From assembly GCF_008274805.1 (NCBI RefSeq), contig NZ_CP022579.1, positions 682,001 to 746,000 of the forward strand: a stretch of DNA of 64,000 nt, in the 5' to 3' direction. The DNA is from Oryzomicrobium terrae. GTDB taxonomy: Bacteria; Pseudomonadota; Gammaproteobacteria; Burkholderiales; Rhodocyclaceae. The notes under the pieces were generated by a model. That model ran no database searches, was not told the DNA's origin, and was given only the letters and a program-made list of their open reading frames with translations. The position numbers and the translations under genes were made by a program. Positions within the stretch are counted from its first letter, which is position 1; the number at the start of each line of letters is the position of its first letter. Positions 8,566-18,135 of this stretch are shown here, one piece after another.

Positions 8566-8682
8566 CAGCCTCTGTGGCTGGCTCGTCCGGTCCGGCAGGC
8601 GAGCGCAGGGTGAGCTCGGCTCCCCGCGCCAACTGCCCGCTATTTCGTGTCTTTGTCTGTAACTTTGTCAGGAGCTCACTCC

Positions 8683-8973
8683 ATGAAAATCCGTCCCTTG
8701 CACGACCGTGTGATCGTCAAGCGCGTCGAAGCCGAACGCACCACCGCCTCCGGTATCGTTATTCCCGATTCCGCCGGTGAGAAGCCGGACCAGGGTGAAA
8801 TCCTTGCCGTCGGTAACGGCAAGGTCCTCGAAGACGGCAAGGTCCGTGCCCTCGAAGTGAAGGTGGGCGACCGCGTCCTGTTCGGCAAGTACGCCGGCCA
8901 GACCGTCAAGGTGGATGGCCAGGAACTGCTGGTCATGCGCGAAGAAGACATCATGGGCGTGGTGGAAGCCTAA
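8683..8973 (+). CDS. groES: Co-chaperonin GroES
   Basis: A 96-residue GroES beginning M-K-I-R-P-L-H-D-R. The mobile-loop region near residues 17-32 and the closing E-E-D-I-M-G-V-V are intact. GroES caps the GroEL ring during ATP-dependent folding in the cytoplasm. The ATG at 8683 has AGGAG at 8670-8674; an in-frame upstream start at 8647 would add a non-conserved extension and is rejected. groEL follows 45 bases downstream. Confidence 0.98.
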   Translation: MKIRPLHDRVIVKRVEAERTTASGIVIPDSAGEKPDQGEILAVGNGKVLEDGKVRALEVKVGDRVLFGKYAGQTVKVDGQELLVMREEDIMGVVEA

Positions 8974-9015
8974 GGCTTTCAGACCCCTCTCATCCTTCCC
9001 AGAATTCAGGAGTAA

Positions 9016-10662
<1,647 letters not shown>

Positions 10663-10738
10663 CACCGCCCGGCCGTCCGGGACCCGTTCCCGGCGCCCTG
10701 CCGGCCGGCCTGTCGGCGATTCGCCGCTGGCCGGCCCG

Positions 10739-10768
10739 AAAAACCCCGCACTCCGGTGCGGGGTTTTT
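10739..10768 (+). terminator. Rho-independent terminator of groESL
   Basis: A perfect 13-bp stem (AAAAACCCCGCAC at 10739-10751 with its complement at 10756-10768), loop TCCG, ending in TTTTT. It is 76 bases after the groEL stop. Confidence 0.9.
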
Positions 10769-10780
10769 CTTTACCCCTCT

Positions 10781-10900
10781 GGAAAGCCACGCCAGGCGCG
10801 GACTTTCACGGTGCCATCGTGGAGAGCCGCGCCAATGCTTGATCTCGGAGGCATCTTCTTGGAGAGCCATATCTGGTGCAGGGATTGGGCGAGTCTACTT
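10781..10900 (+). repeat. Array of three 40-bp units of the dispersed CCGCGCC repeat
   Basis: Units start at 10781 (GGAAAGCCACGCCAG), 10821 (GGAGAGCCGCGCCAATGCTTG) and 10861 (GGAGAGCCATATCTGG), exactly 40 bases apart. The first two carry the GCGCCA core and a GA-TTTC/GATCTC box; the third is degenerate. Arrays with the same period and phase occur at 44851 and 54189. The array fills the gap between the groESL terminator and the TauE gene. Confidence 0.7.
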
Positions 10901-11009
10901 TTTTTGGCGTTGGCCATAGAATCAATATGGCTTTGCAAATAGCCATTCCGTATAGAGCCGTTATAAACGGATCGTTTAGCATGGCCGCCATTCGTGAAGG
11001 GGCAACGGC

Positions 11010-11774
11010 GTGGAACTCGGATTCGTGGTGGCGGGATTGGCAGTGGGCTGCGTGGTCGGCCTCACCGGCGTGGGCGGCGGCTCCCTGATGACGCCTATCC
11101 TGCTCTGGTTCGGCATCACCCCGGCCACCGCCGTCGGCACCGACCTGCTCTACGCAGCCCTGACCAAGGCCGGCGGCGTGGTGGTGCACCACCGCCAGCG
11201 GCACGTGGATTGGCGCCTGGTCGGTTGGCTGGCCGCCGGCAGCGTGCCGGCTTCCCTGCTCACCCTGGCCCTGCTCTCTCGCCTGGGCCCCTCCCAGGCC
11301 CTGGACGGCGTGTTCCGCTTCATGCTCGGCGTGGCCCTGCTCCTCACCGCCACCGCCATCCTCGGCAAACCCTGGTTGCTGCGCCACGTGCCGTCCCGCT
11401 GGCGCGATGCCCCCTTCGCCGCCATGCGTCCGGCCCTGTGGGCCACCGGTGCGGTGCTTGGCGTGCTGGTCACCTTGAGTTCGATCGGCGCCGGCGCCCT
11501 GGGCACCCTGGCCCTGTTCCTCATCCTGCCGGCCCTGCCCACCACCCGCCTGGTGGGCAGCGAGATCGCCCACGCCGTGCCCCTCACCCTGGTGGCGGGC
11601 ATCGGCCACGCCGGCCTGGGGCACATCGACTGGAGCCTGCTGGTCAACCTGCTGGCCGGTTCCCTGCCCGGTATCTGGCTCGGCAGCCACCTCAGCCACC
11701 GCCTCCACGACGGCTGGCTGCGCCCGGCCCTGGCAGTGATGCTGGCCTTCATCGGCGCCCGGCTGGTGGTTTGA
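11010..11774 (+). CDS. TauE/SafE family permease (sulfite/anion exporter type)
   Basis: A 254-residue membrane protein with about eight helices and the duplicated family signature: G-L-T-G-V-G-G-G-S-L-M-T-P near residue 18 and its weaker repeat (S-S-I-G-A-G-A-L-G-T) near 152. TauE/SafE proteins move sulfite, sulfoacetate or related organic anions. The start is the GTG at 11010. It stands alone, and converges on the histidine kinase gene 16 bases away. Confidence 0.88.
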   Translation: MELGFVVAGLAVGCVVGLTGVGGGSLMTPILLWFGITPATAVGTDLLYAALTKAGGVVVHHRQRHVDWRLVGWLAAGSVPASLLTLALLSRLGPSQALDGVFRFMLGVALLLTATAILGKPWLLRHVPSRWRDAPFAAMRPALWATGAVLGVLVTLSSIGAGALGTLALFLILPALPTTRLVGSEIAHAVPLTLVAGIGHAGLGHIDWSLLVNLLAGSLPGIWLGSHLSHRLHDGWLRPALAVMLAFIGARLVV

Positions 11775-11790
11775 GCCCCGTGCCACCGTT

Positions 11791-13335
11791 TCAGGCGGCG
11801 TCGTTTTCCCCGCCCACTGCCGGCAGGTGCACCGTTACCCGTAGGCCCCGTCCCTCGGGGCCGTCGTCCAGGCCCACCTCGCCGCCGTGGCGGCGGGCAA
11901 TGGCGCGCACGATGGCCAGCCCCAGGCCGTTGCCCGGCGCGCTGCTGCCGGCCGGGCGATAGAAGCGGTCGAATACCCGCTCCCGCTCGTCGACGCCTAT
12001 CCCCGGACCGCTGTCGTCCACGCGCAGGACGACCGCCTTGTCGGCATTCGTGGCGGTTTTCCGCTCCACGCTCACCTCCACCGTCACAACCCCGCCTGCC
12101 GGCGTGTAGCGCAGGGCGTTGTCGATCAGGTTGGCCACCAATTCCCGTAGCAGTACCTCGTCGCCGCGCACCGGGCAGGGCACCTCGCCGGCAAACCCCA
12201 GGTCGATGCGCCGCGCCAGGGCCTGGGGCAGCCAGTCGAAGGTCACCTGGCGGGCCAGCTCGGTCAGGTTTAGCACCTGGCTGGCCGGCGGCGCCGCGTC
12301 GCTGCGCGCCAGGGTGAGCAGTTGCTGCACCAGCCGGGCCGTGGCGGTGGCGGTCTGGCCGATGTCGCCGACCATGCGTTGCAGGCGCAGCGGGTCGGTT
12401 TCGCGCTGGGCCAGATCGGCCTGGGATTTGATAATCGCCAGGGGCGTCTTCAGCTGGTGGGCGGCGTCGTCGATGAACTGGCGCTGGGCGTCGGTGAGCT
12501 GACGCACCCGGGCGGTATGGGCGTTGACCGCATCCACCAGGGGTGTCACTTCGCTGGGCACGTTGTCGGCGGCCAGGGGCGACAGGTCGAGCGGGTCCCG
12601 GGCGGCCACCTCGTGGCGCAGGCGGCGCAGCGGTCCCAGGGCGTGCAGCACACCGAAGGCGATGAGCAGGGCGGCGAAGACGATCAGGACGCCTTCCTTG
12701 ACCAGGGATTCGAGCAGCAGCTGGCGGGCCAACTGGTTGCGCGCCCCCTGGGTTTCACCGATCTGGATCAACAGGGGGCCGCGGATGCCCGGGTAGAACA
12801 GGGGGCGCCACTGGGCGGCGATGCGCAGGTGTTCGCCGTGGTAGGCGGTTTCGTAGAAGAAAGGTTTGCGGTTGTGCACCTCGTCGCTGGAGGCTTCGCC
12901 GGAAATTGCCCGGCTGATGCCGAAGCGCTTGCCCGGCAGGGGCTCGGGCAGGTCCGGGTAGCCGGTGATCTCGCCCTGCTCCGGATGGCTGACCCGGTAG
13001 TAAATGCGGTCCTGGAAATCGTTTTCGAGCATTTCCAGGGCCGAGTAGGGCAGGTCGATGCGGATCAGCCCGTCGTCCACCGTGACCCGTTCCGAGATCG
13101 CCAGCAGGGCGCCCTGGAGCGTCCGGTCGTAGGCCTGGTTGGCCGAGTCCAGGGCGGTGCGGTACGTCACCGCGGTATTCACCGCCAGGGCGGCGCCCAG
13201 GGGGGCCAGCAGGTAGATCAGCAGGGTGCGGCGCAGGCTGCGCCGGCGCCGTGGCGGAGCCGTGCCCTCCGGTTCGGCATCCGGCGGCGCAGCGGAGACG
13301 CCGCTCGGGTCAGTCAGGTCGGCCCGGTCAGGCAT
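11791..13335 (-). CDS. Sensor histidine kinase, TctE-like (2CSK_N domain)
   Basis: About 514 residues from the ATG at 13335, which overlaps the response-regulator stop by eight bases. An N-terminal membrane helix (about 35-55) leads into a periplasmic domain with the 2CSK_N pattern (L-P-Y-S-A-L-E-M-L-E-N-D, Y-Y-R-V-S). A second helix, HAMP-like linker and H-box (A-A-H-Q-L-K-T-P) follow, then N (N-L-I-D-N-A), G1 (D-D-S-G-P-G-I) and G2 (G-N-G-L-G-L-A-I-V) boxes. TctE-type kinases sense organic acids and control their transporters. The adjacent divergent ABC importer is the likely target. A longer frame reaching into the regulator gene is not credible. Confidence 0.9.
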   Translation of the reverse strand: MPDRADLTDPSGVSAAPPDAEPEGTAPPRRRRSLRRTLLIYLLAPLGAALAVNTAVTYRTALDSANQAYDRTLQGALLAISERVTVDDGLIRIDLPYSALEMLENDFQDRIYYRVSHPEQGEITGYPDLPEPLPGKRFGISRAISGEASSDEVHNRKPFFYETAYHGEHLRIAAQWRPLFYPGIRGPLLIQIGETQGARNQLARQLLLESLVKEGVLIVFAALLIAFGVLHALGPLRRLRHEVAARDPLDLSPLAADNVPSEVTPLVDAVNAHTARVRQLTDAQRQFIDDAAHQLKTPLAIIKSQADLAQRETDPLRLQRMVGDIGQTATATARLVQQLLTLARSDAAPPASQVLNLTELARQVTFDWLPQALARRIDLGFAGEVPCPVRGDEVLLRELVANLIDNALRYTPAGGVVTVEVSVERKTATNADKAVVLRVDDSGPGIGVDERERVFDRFYRPAGSSAPGNGLGLAIVRAIARRHGGEVGLDDGPEGRGLRVTVHLPAVGGENDAA

Positions 13336-14005
13336 CGCCGACCTCGGTTTCGAGCAGGTAGCCCAGGCCGCGCAGGGTACGGATCGCCAGGGTGGAGCCA
13401 GCCAGTTTTTTGCGCAGGCGGTGCACGTAGATTTCCACCGCATCCGGGGTCACCGCATCGTCCAGGTTGCACAGGCGGTCGCACAGGGCCTGCTTGGCCA
13501 CCGGCTGACCGGCCTTGAGCAGCAGGGCTTCGAGCACCGCGTGCTCCCGGGGCGTCACCTCCAGGGGCGCCTCACCGAGCTGGTAGCGGCGGCTCACCGT
13601 GTCGTAACGCAGCGGCCCCAGTTGCAGCACCGGCGTCGGGCGTCCGTAGCGGCGCCGCACCAGGGCCTTGATGCGGGCTTCCACCTCGGCCAGTTCGAAG
13701 GGCTTGGCCAGGTAGTCGTCGGCGCCTTCGTTGAGGCCCTGGACCCGGTCCAGGGTGCTGCCCCGGGCGGTGAGCACCAGCACCGGCACGTCGTCGCCCC
13801 GGGCGCGCAGGCGGCGCAGCACTTCCAGACCGTCGAGGCGGGGCAGGCTGAGGTCGAGCAGTACCGCGTCGAAGCGTTCGCTGCGCAGCAACTGGTCGGC
13901 GTGCAGGCCGTCGCCCACCACGTCGGCGACGAGGCCGGATTTCTTCAGCCCCTCGGCCAGGGCCCGGGCCAGTTGGGGAGTGTCTTCGACGATGAGCAGG
14001 CGCAC
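13328..14005 (-). CDS. OmpR-family response regulator, TctD-like
   Basis: About 225 residues from the GTG at 14005, where the receiver domain begins V-R-L-L-I-V-E-D. Phospho-acceptor D51 lies in L-L-D-L-S-L-P, the conserved lysine in L-A-K-P-F. A winged-helix Trans_reg_C domain ends R-T-L-R-G-L-G-Y. The upstream ATG at 14032 would add a non-family leader. It is translationally coupled to the kinase and divergent from the ABC importer, 133 bases apart. Confidence 0.92.
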   Translation of the reverse strand: MRLLIVEDTPQLARALAEGLKKSGLVADVVGDGLHADQLLRSERFDAVLLDLSLPRLDGLEVLRRLRARGDDVPVLVLTARGSTLDRVQGLNEGADDYLAKPFELAEVEARIKALVRRRYGRPTPVLQLGPLRYDTVSRRYQLGEAPLEVTPREHAVLEALLLKAGQPVAKQALCDRLCNLDDAVTPDAVEIYVHRLRKKLAGSTLAIRTLRGLGYLLETEVGDA

Positions 14006-14023
14006 GGTCCACCCGAAAAAAAT

Positions 14024-14040
14024 TGAAAGCAATCTGAAAG
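14024..14040. promoter_or_regulatory. Direct repeat, candidate response-regulator site
   Basis: TGAAAG occurs at 14024-14029 and 14035-14040, 11 bases (one helical turn) apart; on the other strand it reads CTTTCA-N5-CTTTCA. Tandem half-sites with this spacing are typical for OmpR/TctD-type dimers. It lies between the regulator gene and the divergent importer operon. Confidence 0.55.
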
Positions 14041-14138
14041 CTAGGCGCCCCTAGTGTAGCGACCACACGGGGATGCGGTGGCCGCCACGGTCTGCACCGC
14101 CCCCCGCGAAACCCTACAACGATATCGAGGAGACAGCC

Positions 14139-15248
14139 ATGCAACGCTGGTTTCGCACCTTAACCATCACCGCCGCCGCCGCCCTGACGCCCTTGCTGTC
14201 CGCTCCCGCCGCCGCCCAGGTGCCCGCCGGCTACCCAGCCGACTACGCCAACCTGGTCGCCGCCGCCCGCAAGGAGGGCAAGGTGATCGTTTACGGCGCC
14301 ACCGACACCAATGCGGTGAGCCCGCTGATCAAGGACTTCGAGGCCCTCTATCCGGGCATTCGGGTCGAATACAACGACATGAACACCACCGAGTTGTACA
14401 ACCGGGTGGTGAGCGAGAAAGCCGCCGGCGGTTCGTCGGCCGACGTGCTGTGGAGTTCGGCCATGGACCTGCAGATCAAGCTGGTCAACGACGGCCTGGC
14501 CCTGGCCTACAAGTCCCCCGAGACGCCTAAGCTGCCCGACTGGTCGGTGTGGAAGGGTGAGGCCTACGGGGTGACCTACGAGCCCATCGTGTTCGTCTAT
14601 AACAAGCGCCTGCTCAAGGCTGATGAGATTCCCCACAGCCACGCCGACTTTGCCCGCTTGCTGCGCGAGAAGGGCGAGCGCTTCAAGGGCAAGGTGACGT
14701 CCTACGACATCGAGAAGTCGGGCGTCGGCTTCATGCTGATCACCCAGGACAGCAAGGTGAATCCGGGCTTTTGGGACTTGGCCAAGGCCGTGGGCGGTGT
14801 CAGCCCGCGCTTCCAGTCGAGTAGCGGCACGATGATGGAGCGCATCGGCTCCGGCGAGAACCTGCTCGGCTACAACGTCTTTGGCTCCTACGCCATGCTG
14901 CGCGCCAAGAAGGACCCGGGCATCGGCTGGGTAGTGCCCAGCGACTACGTGCTGGTCATGTCCCGGGTGATGTTCATCGCCAAGACCGCCAAGAACCCGA
15001 GCGCCGCCAAGCTATGGCTCGACTACATCCTCTCCAAGCGCGGCCAGACCATCATCGCCAACCAGTCCGAACTGGGCTCGGTGCGCGCCGACGTGGAAGG
15101 CGAACTGACCGCCGCCGGCCTGGCCAAGACCCACGGCAACGCCTTGAAGCCGATCCCGGTCGGCCCCAGCCTGCTGACCTTCCTCGACCAGAACAAGCGC
15201 CTGGAATTCATCAAGCAGTGGCAGCAGGCCATGGGCGCGCGCAAGTAA
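14139..15248 (+). CDS. ABC importer substrate-binding protein, AfuA/FbpA family
   Basis: 369 residues from the ATG at 14139 (GAGGAG just upstream), with a signal peptide ending near S-A-P-A-A-A-Q. The mature start K-V-I-V-Y-G-A-T-D and the S-S-A-D-V-L-W-S-S segment are typical of the Fe(III)/phosphosugar-type periplasmic binding proteins. Members bind ferric iron, sugar phosphates or organic phosphonates; the fold cannot tell which. It is the first gene of a three-gene importer operon. An in-frame start at 14073 gives a non-signal leader and is rejected. Confidence 0.88.
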   Translation: MQRWFRTLTITAAAALTPLLSAPAAAQVPAGYPADYANLVAAARKEGKVIVYGATDTNAVSPLIKDFEALYPGIRVEYNDMNTTELYNRVVSEKAAGGSSADVLWSSAMDLQIKLVNDGLALAYKSPETPKLPDWSVWKGEAYGVTYEPIVFVYNKRLLKADEIPHSHADFARLLREKGERFKGKVTSYDIEKSGVGFMLITQDSKVNPGFWDLAKAVGGVSPRFQSSSGTMMERIGSGENLLGYNVFGSYAMLRAKKDPGIGWVVPSDYVLVMSRVMFIAKTAKNPSAAKLWLDYILSKRGQTIIANQSELGSVRADVEGELTAAGLAKTHGNALKPIPVGPSLLTFLDQNKRLEFIKQWQQAMGARK

Positions 15249-15281
15249 GCGCCGGCGCCGCGATCCTTCCGGAGCATTGCC

Positions 15282-16991
15282 GTGACGACTCCCGTCTCCT
15301 CCCTTGCCGCCACCTCGGTGTGGCGGTTTTTTCCCACCCGGGGGCTGGTGATCGCGTTGACCGCGCTCACCGTGCTGGTCCCCCTGGGTCTGATCTTCTA
15401 CCAGAGCCTGCTCAACGCCCCGTTCTTCGATAGCCAGGCATCGCCGGGGCTGGCGGCCTATGCCTTCATCTTCGACGACCCGGATTTCTGGGACGCGACA
15501 AAGAACTCCCTGCTCATCGCCGGCAGCATGGCCCTGATCGCCGTGCCCCTGGGCGGGGCGCTGGCCTTCATCATGGCCCGCACCGACCTGCCCGGGCGGC
15601 GCTGGATCGAGCCCTTGCTGCTGGTGCCGGTGTTCGTCTCGCCGATGGTGCTGTCCTTCGGTTACGTGGTGGCCGCCGGACCGGTGGGCTTCTATTCGGT
15701 GTGGGTCAGCCAGCTGTTCGGCACCGTGCCCTGGAACGTCTATTCCCTGCCCAGCATCGCCATCATCGCCGGCCTGACCCACGTGCCCCACGTGTACCTC
15801 TACTCGTCGGCGGCGCTGAAGAGCCTGGGCTCGGACATCGAGGAGGCGGCGCGCATGAGCGGCGCCGGCCCCCTGCGGGTGGCCCTGGACGTGAGCCTGC
15901 CGATGATCACCCCGGCCCTGCTGTATTCGGGCGTGCTGGTCTTCTTCCTCGGCTTCGAGATCTTCGCCCTGGCCCTGGTGCTGGGCGATCCGGAAGGCCA
16001 CCTGGTGCTGGCCACCTATCTGTTCAAGCTGACCAACAAGCTGGGTACCCCGTCCTACCACCTGATGGCGGCGGTGGCGGTGTGCATCATCGGCATCACC
16101 TTCCCCCTGGTGATGCTGCAGCGGTTGCTAATGAAGAACGCCAGCCGCTTTGTCGCGGTCAAGGGCAAGGCCGGCCGACAGCGGCCTCTGGCACTGGGGT
16201 CGTGGCGCTGGCTGGCCATCGCCCTGATCGGCCTGTGGCTGTTCGTCTCGGTGTTCGTGCCCCTGTCCGGTGTCGCCCTGCGCGCTTTCGTCACCTACTG
16301 GGGGGAGGGCATCCAGCTGTCCGAGGTACTCACCCTGGAGCATTTCCGCACCGTGTTCGACCAGCCGGCCCTGCTGCGCGGCATCTTCAACACCATCGCC
16401 ATCGGTGTCGTCGGCGGCCTGCTGTCGGTGGCCTGCTACGCCGCCATCGGCCTGGCCATGCACCGGCGCAACGACCGCTGGAGCCGCTTCATCGACTACC
16501 TGGCCCTGGTGCCCCGGGCGGTACCGGGACTGCTCGCCGGCCTGGCCTTCCTCTGGGTGTTCCTGTTCTTCCCGCCCCTGGCGCCGTTGCGCACCACCAT
16601 CTTCGCGGTATGGCTGGCCTACACCGTGGTCTGGCTGGCCTACGGCATGCGCCTGATCCAGAGCTCCCTGCTCCAGGTGGGGCCGGAACTGGAGGAGGCG
16701 GCACGCAGCATTGGCGCCAGCGCCGCCCGCACCAGCCGGGACGTGACCCTGCCCCTGATCCGCCACGGCCTGCTGGCCAGCTGGCTGCTGGTGTTCATGA
16801 TCTTCGAGCGGGAGTACTCCACCGGCGTGTACCTGCTCAACCCGGGCACCGAGGTGATCGGCTCCCTGCTGGTCTCCCTGTGGGCCACCGGCGGCGCCGA
16901 TATGGTGGCCGCCCTTTCCCTGATCAACGTGGTGCTGGTGGGCTGCGGCCTGGCCATCGCCCTTCGCTTCGGAGTGAAACTCCATGATTAA
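15282..16991 (+). CDS. ABC importer permease with two fused transmembrane domains (FbpB/AfuB type)
   Basis: 569 residues starting at the GTG at 15282 (GGAG upstream), with about twelve helices in two homologous halves. Each half has an EAA coupling loop: E-E-A-A-R-M-S-G-A-G-P near 187 and E-E-A-A-R-S-I-G-A-S-A near 471. Such fused permeases replace the usual permease dimer in ferric/phosphosugar importers. The gene overlaps the ATPase gene by eight bases. Confidence 0.92.
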   Translation: MTTPVSSLAATSVWRFFPTRGLVIALTALTVLVPLGLIFYQSLLNAPFFDSQASPGLAAYAFIFDDPDFWDATKNSLLIAGSMALIAVPLGGALAFIMARTDLPGRRWIEPLLLVPVFVSPMVLSFGYVVAAGPVGFYSVWVSQLFGTVPWNVYSLPSIAIIAGLTHVPHVYLYSSAALKSLGSDIEEAARMSGAGPLRVALDVSLPMITPALLYSGVLVFFLGFEIFALALVLGDPEGHLVLATYLFKLTNKLGTPSYHLMAAVAVCIIGITFPLVMLQRLLMKNASRFVAVKGKAGRQRPLALGSWRWLAIALIGLWLFVSVFVPLSGVALRAFVTYWGEGIQLSEVLTLEHFRTVFDQPALLRGIFNTIAIGVVGGLLSVACYAAIGLAMHRRNDRWSRFIDYLALVPRAVPGLLAGLAFLWVFLFFPPLAPLRTTIFAVWLAYTVVWLAYGMRLIQSSLLQVGPELEEAARSIGASAARTSRDVTLPLIRHGLLASWLLVFMIFEREYSTGVYLLNPGTEVIGSLLVSLWATGGADMVAALSLINVVLVGCGLAIALRFGVKLHD

Positions 16992-18054
16992 GCTCGACGT
17001 TTCCGACCTGCACCTGTCCTACGGCGCCAACCCGATCCTGAAGGGGGTGTCGATGCAGCTCAACCAGGGCGAGGTGGTGTCCCTGCTCGGCCCCTCGGGC
17101 AGCGGCAAGACCACCCTGCTGCGCGCCGTGGCCGGGCTGGAGCAGCCGCACCAGGGCAGCATCCGCATCGGCGAGCGGATTGTTTTCGATGGCGCCGGAA
17201 AGGTGGAGGTGCCTGCCGAGGGGCGCAATCTCGGGCTGGTGTTCCAGTCCTACGCCCTGTGGCCGCACAAGACCGTGGCCGACAACGTGGCCTACGGTCT
17301 CAAGCTGCGCAAGGTGGCTTCCGCTGAAGTGGCTCAGCGGGTCAACGCGGCCCTCGGTCAACTCGGTCTGGGCCACCTGGCCGATCGCTATCCGCACCAG
17401 CTGTCCGGCGGCCAGCAGCAGCGCGTGGCGATCGCCCGGGCCCTGGTCTACAACCCGCCGGTGATCCTGCTCGACGAGCCTCTCTCCAACCTGGATGCCA
17501 AGATGCGCGAGGAGGCCCGGGCCTGGCTGCGCGAACTGATCCTCAAGCTGCAGCTGTCGGCCCTGGTGGTGACCCACGACCAGGCCGAGGCCATGGCCAT
17601 GTCCGACCGCATCCTGCTGCTGTCGCAAGGGCGCATCGAGCAGCAGGGCACGCCCCAGGAGATGTACGGCCAGCCGGCCTCGCTGTTTGCCGCCGAGTTC
17701 ATGGGCAGCAACAACCGCCTGGCCGGCAAGGTGGTGGAGCGGCGTGGCGAGGCGGTTTGTGTGGCCGGGGAGGGCTGGCGCCTGTGGGGTTCTTGCCGTG
17801 ACGGCGCGGCATTGGAGCCGGGCAGTGCGGCCACGGCCGTGATCCGCCTGGAGCGGATGCGTCTGGCCGAGGTCGGTCAGGCGGACAATTGCCTGGAGGC
17901 GGAGTTGTCCACCTCGATGTACCTGGGCGACCGTTGGGAGCACCTGTTCCATGTCGGCGCCCAGGCCTTGCGCACCCATACCGCCGGCCCGGCCGGTGCC
18001 GGGCGCAGCCGTCTGCACCTGCCGGTCCAGGATTTGTGGGTGTTTGCCGGCTGA
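16984..18054 (+). CDS. ABC importer ATP-binding protein (FbpC/AfuC/PotA type)
   Basis: 356 residues. Walker A G36-P-S-G-S-G-K-T43, signature L-S-G-G-Q-Q-Q-R, Walker B V-I-L-L-D-E-P and the H-loop V-T-H-D-Q-A are all present. A C-terminal TOBE-like domain, common in regulated importer ATPases, follows. It powers the importer formed with the two genes upstream and ends 24 bases before a strong bidirectional terminator. Confidence 0.93.
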   Translation: MIKLDVSDLHLSYGANPILKGVSMQLNQGEVVSLLGPSGSGKTTLLRAVAGLEQPHQGSIRIGERIVFDGAGKVEVPAEGRNLGLVFQSYALWPHKTVADNVAYGLKLRKVASAEVAQRVNAALGQLGLGHLADRYPHQLSGGQQQRVAIARALVYNPPVILLDEPLSNLDAKMREEARAWLRELILKLQLSALVVTHDQAEAMAMSDRILLLSQGRIEQQGTPQEMYGQPASLFAAEFMGSNNRLAGKVVERRGEAVCVAGEGWRLWGSCRDGAALEPGSAATAVIRLERMRLAEVGQADNCLEAELSTSMYLGDRWEHLFHVGAQALRTHTAGPAGAGRSRLHLPVQDLWVFAG

Positions 18055-18078
18055 GACGCCCTTACCGCCCCATCAACG

Positions 18079-18112
18079 CAAAACGGGCCAGGATTTCTCC
18101 TGGCCCGTTTTG
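18079..18112. terminator. Bidirectional rho-independent terminator
   Basis: A perfect 15-bp stem (18079-18093 with 18098-18112) with loop TTTC, T-rich on the plus strand and flanked by A/T on both sides. It separates the importer operon from the convergent decarboxylase gene. Confidence 0.88.
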
Positions 18113-18135
18113 TTTGGCCGACGCGCCAGGCTGGA

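Noticed and set aside
8608..8632. Further copy of the 40-bp repeat before groES (CTCCCCGCGCCAACTG)
   Set aside because: Only the short CCCCGCGCCA core matches; without the flanking box it could be chance in GC-rich DNA.
10781..10900. CRISPR array reading of the 40-bp repeats
   Set aside because: Units are only partly conserved and lack a repeat-spacer boundary; no cas genes are in the window.
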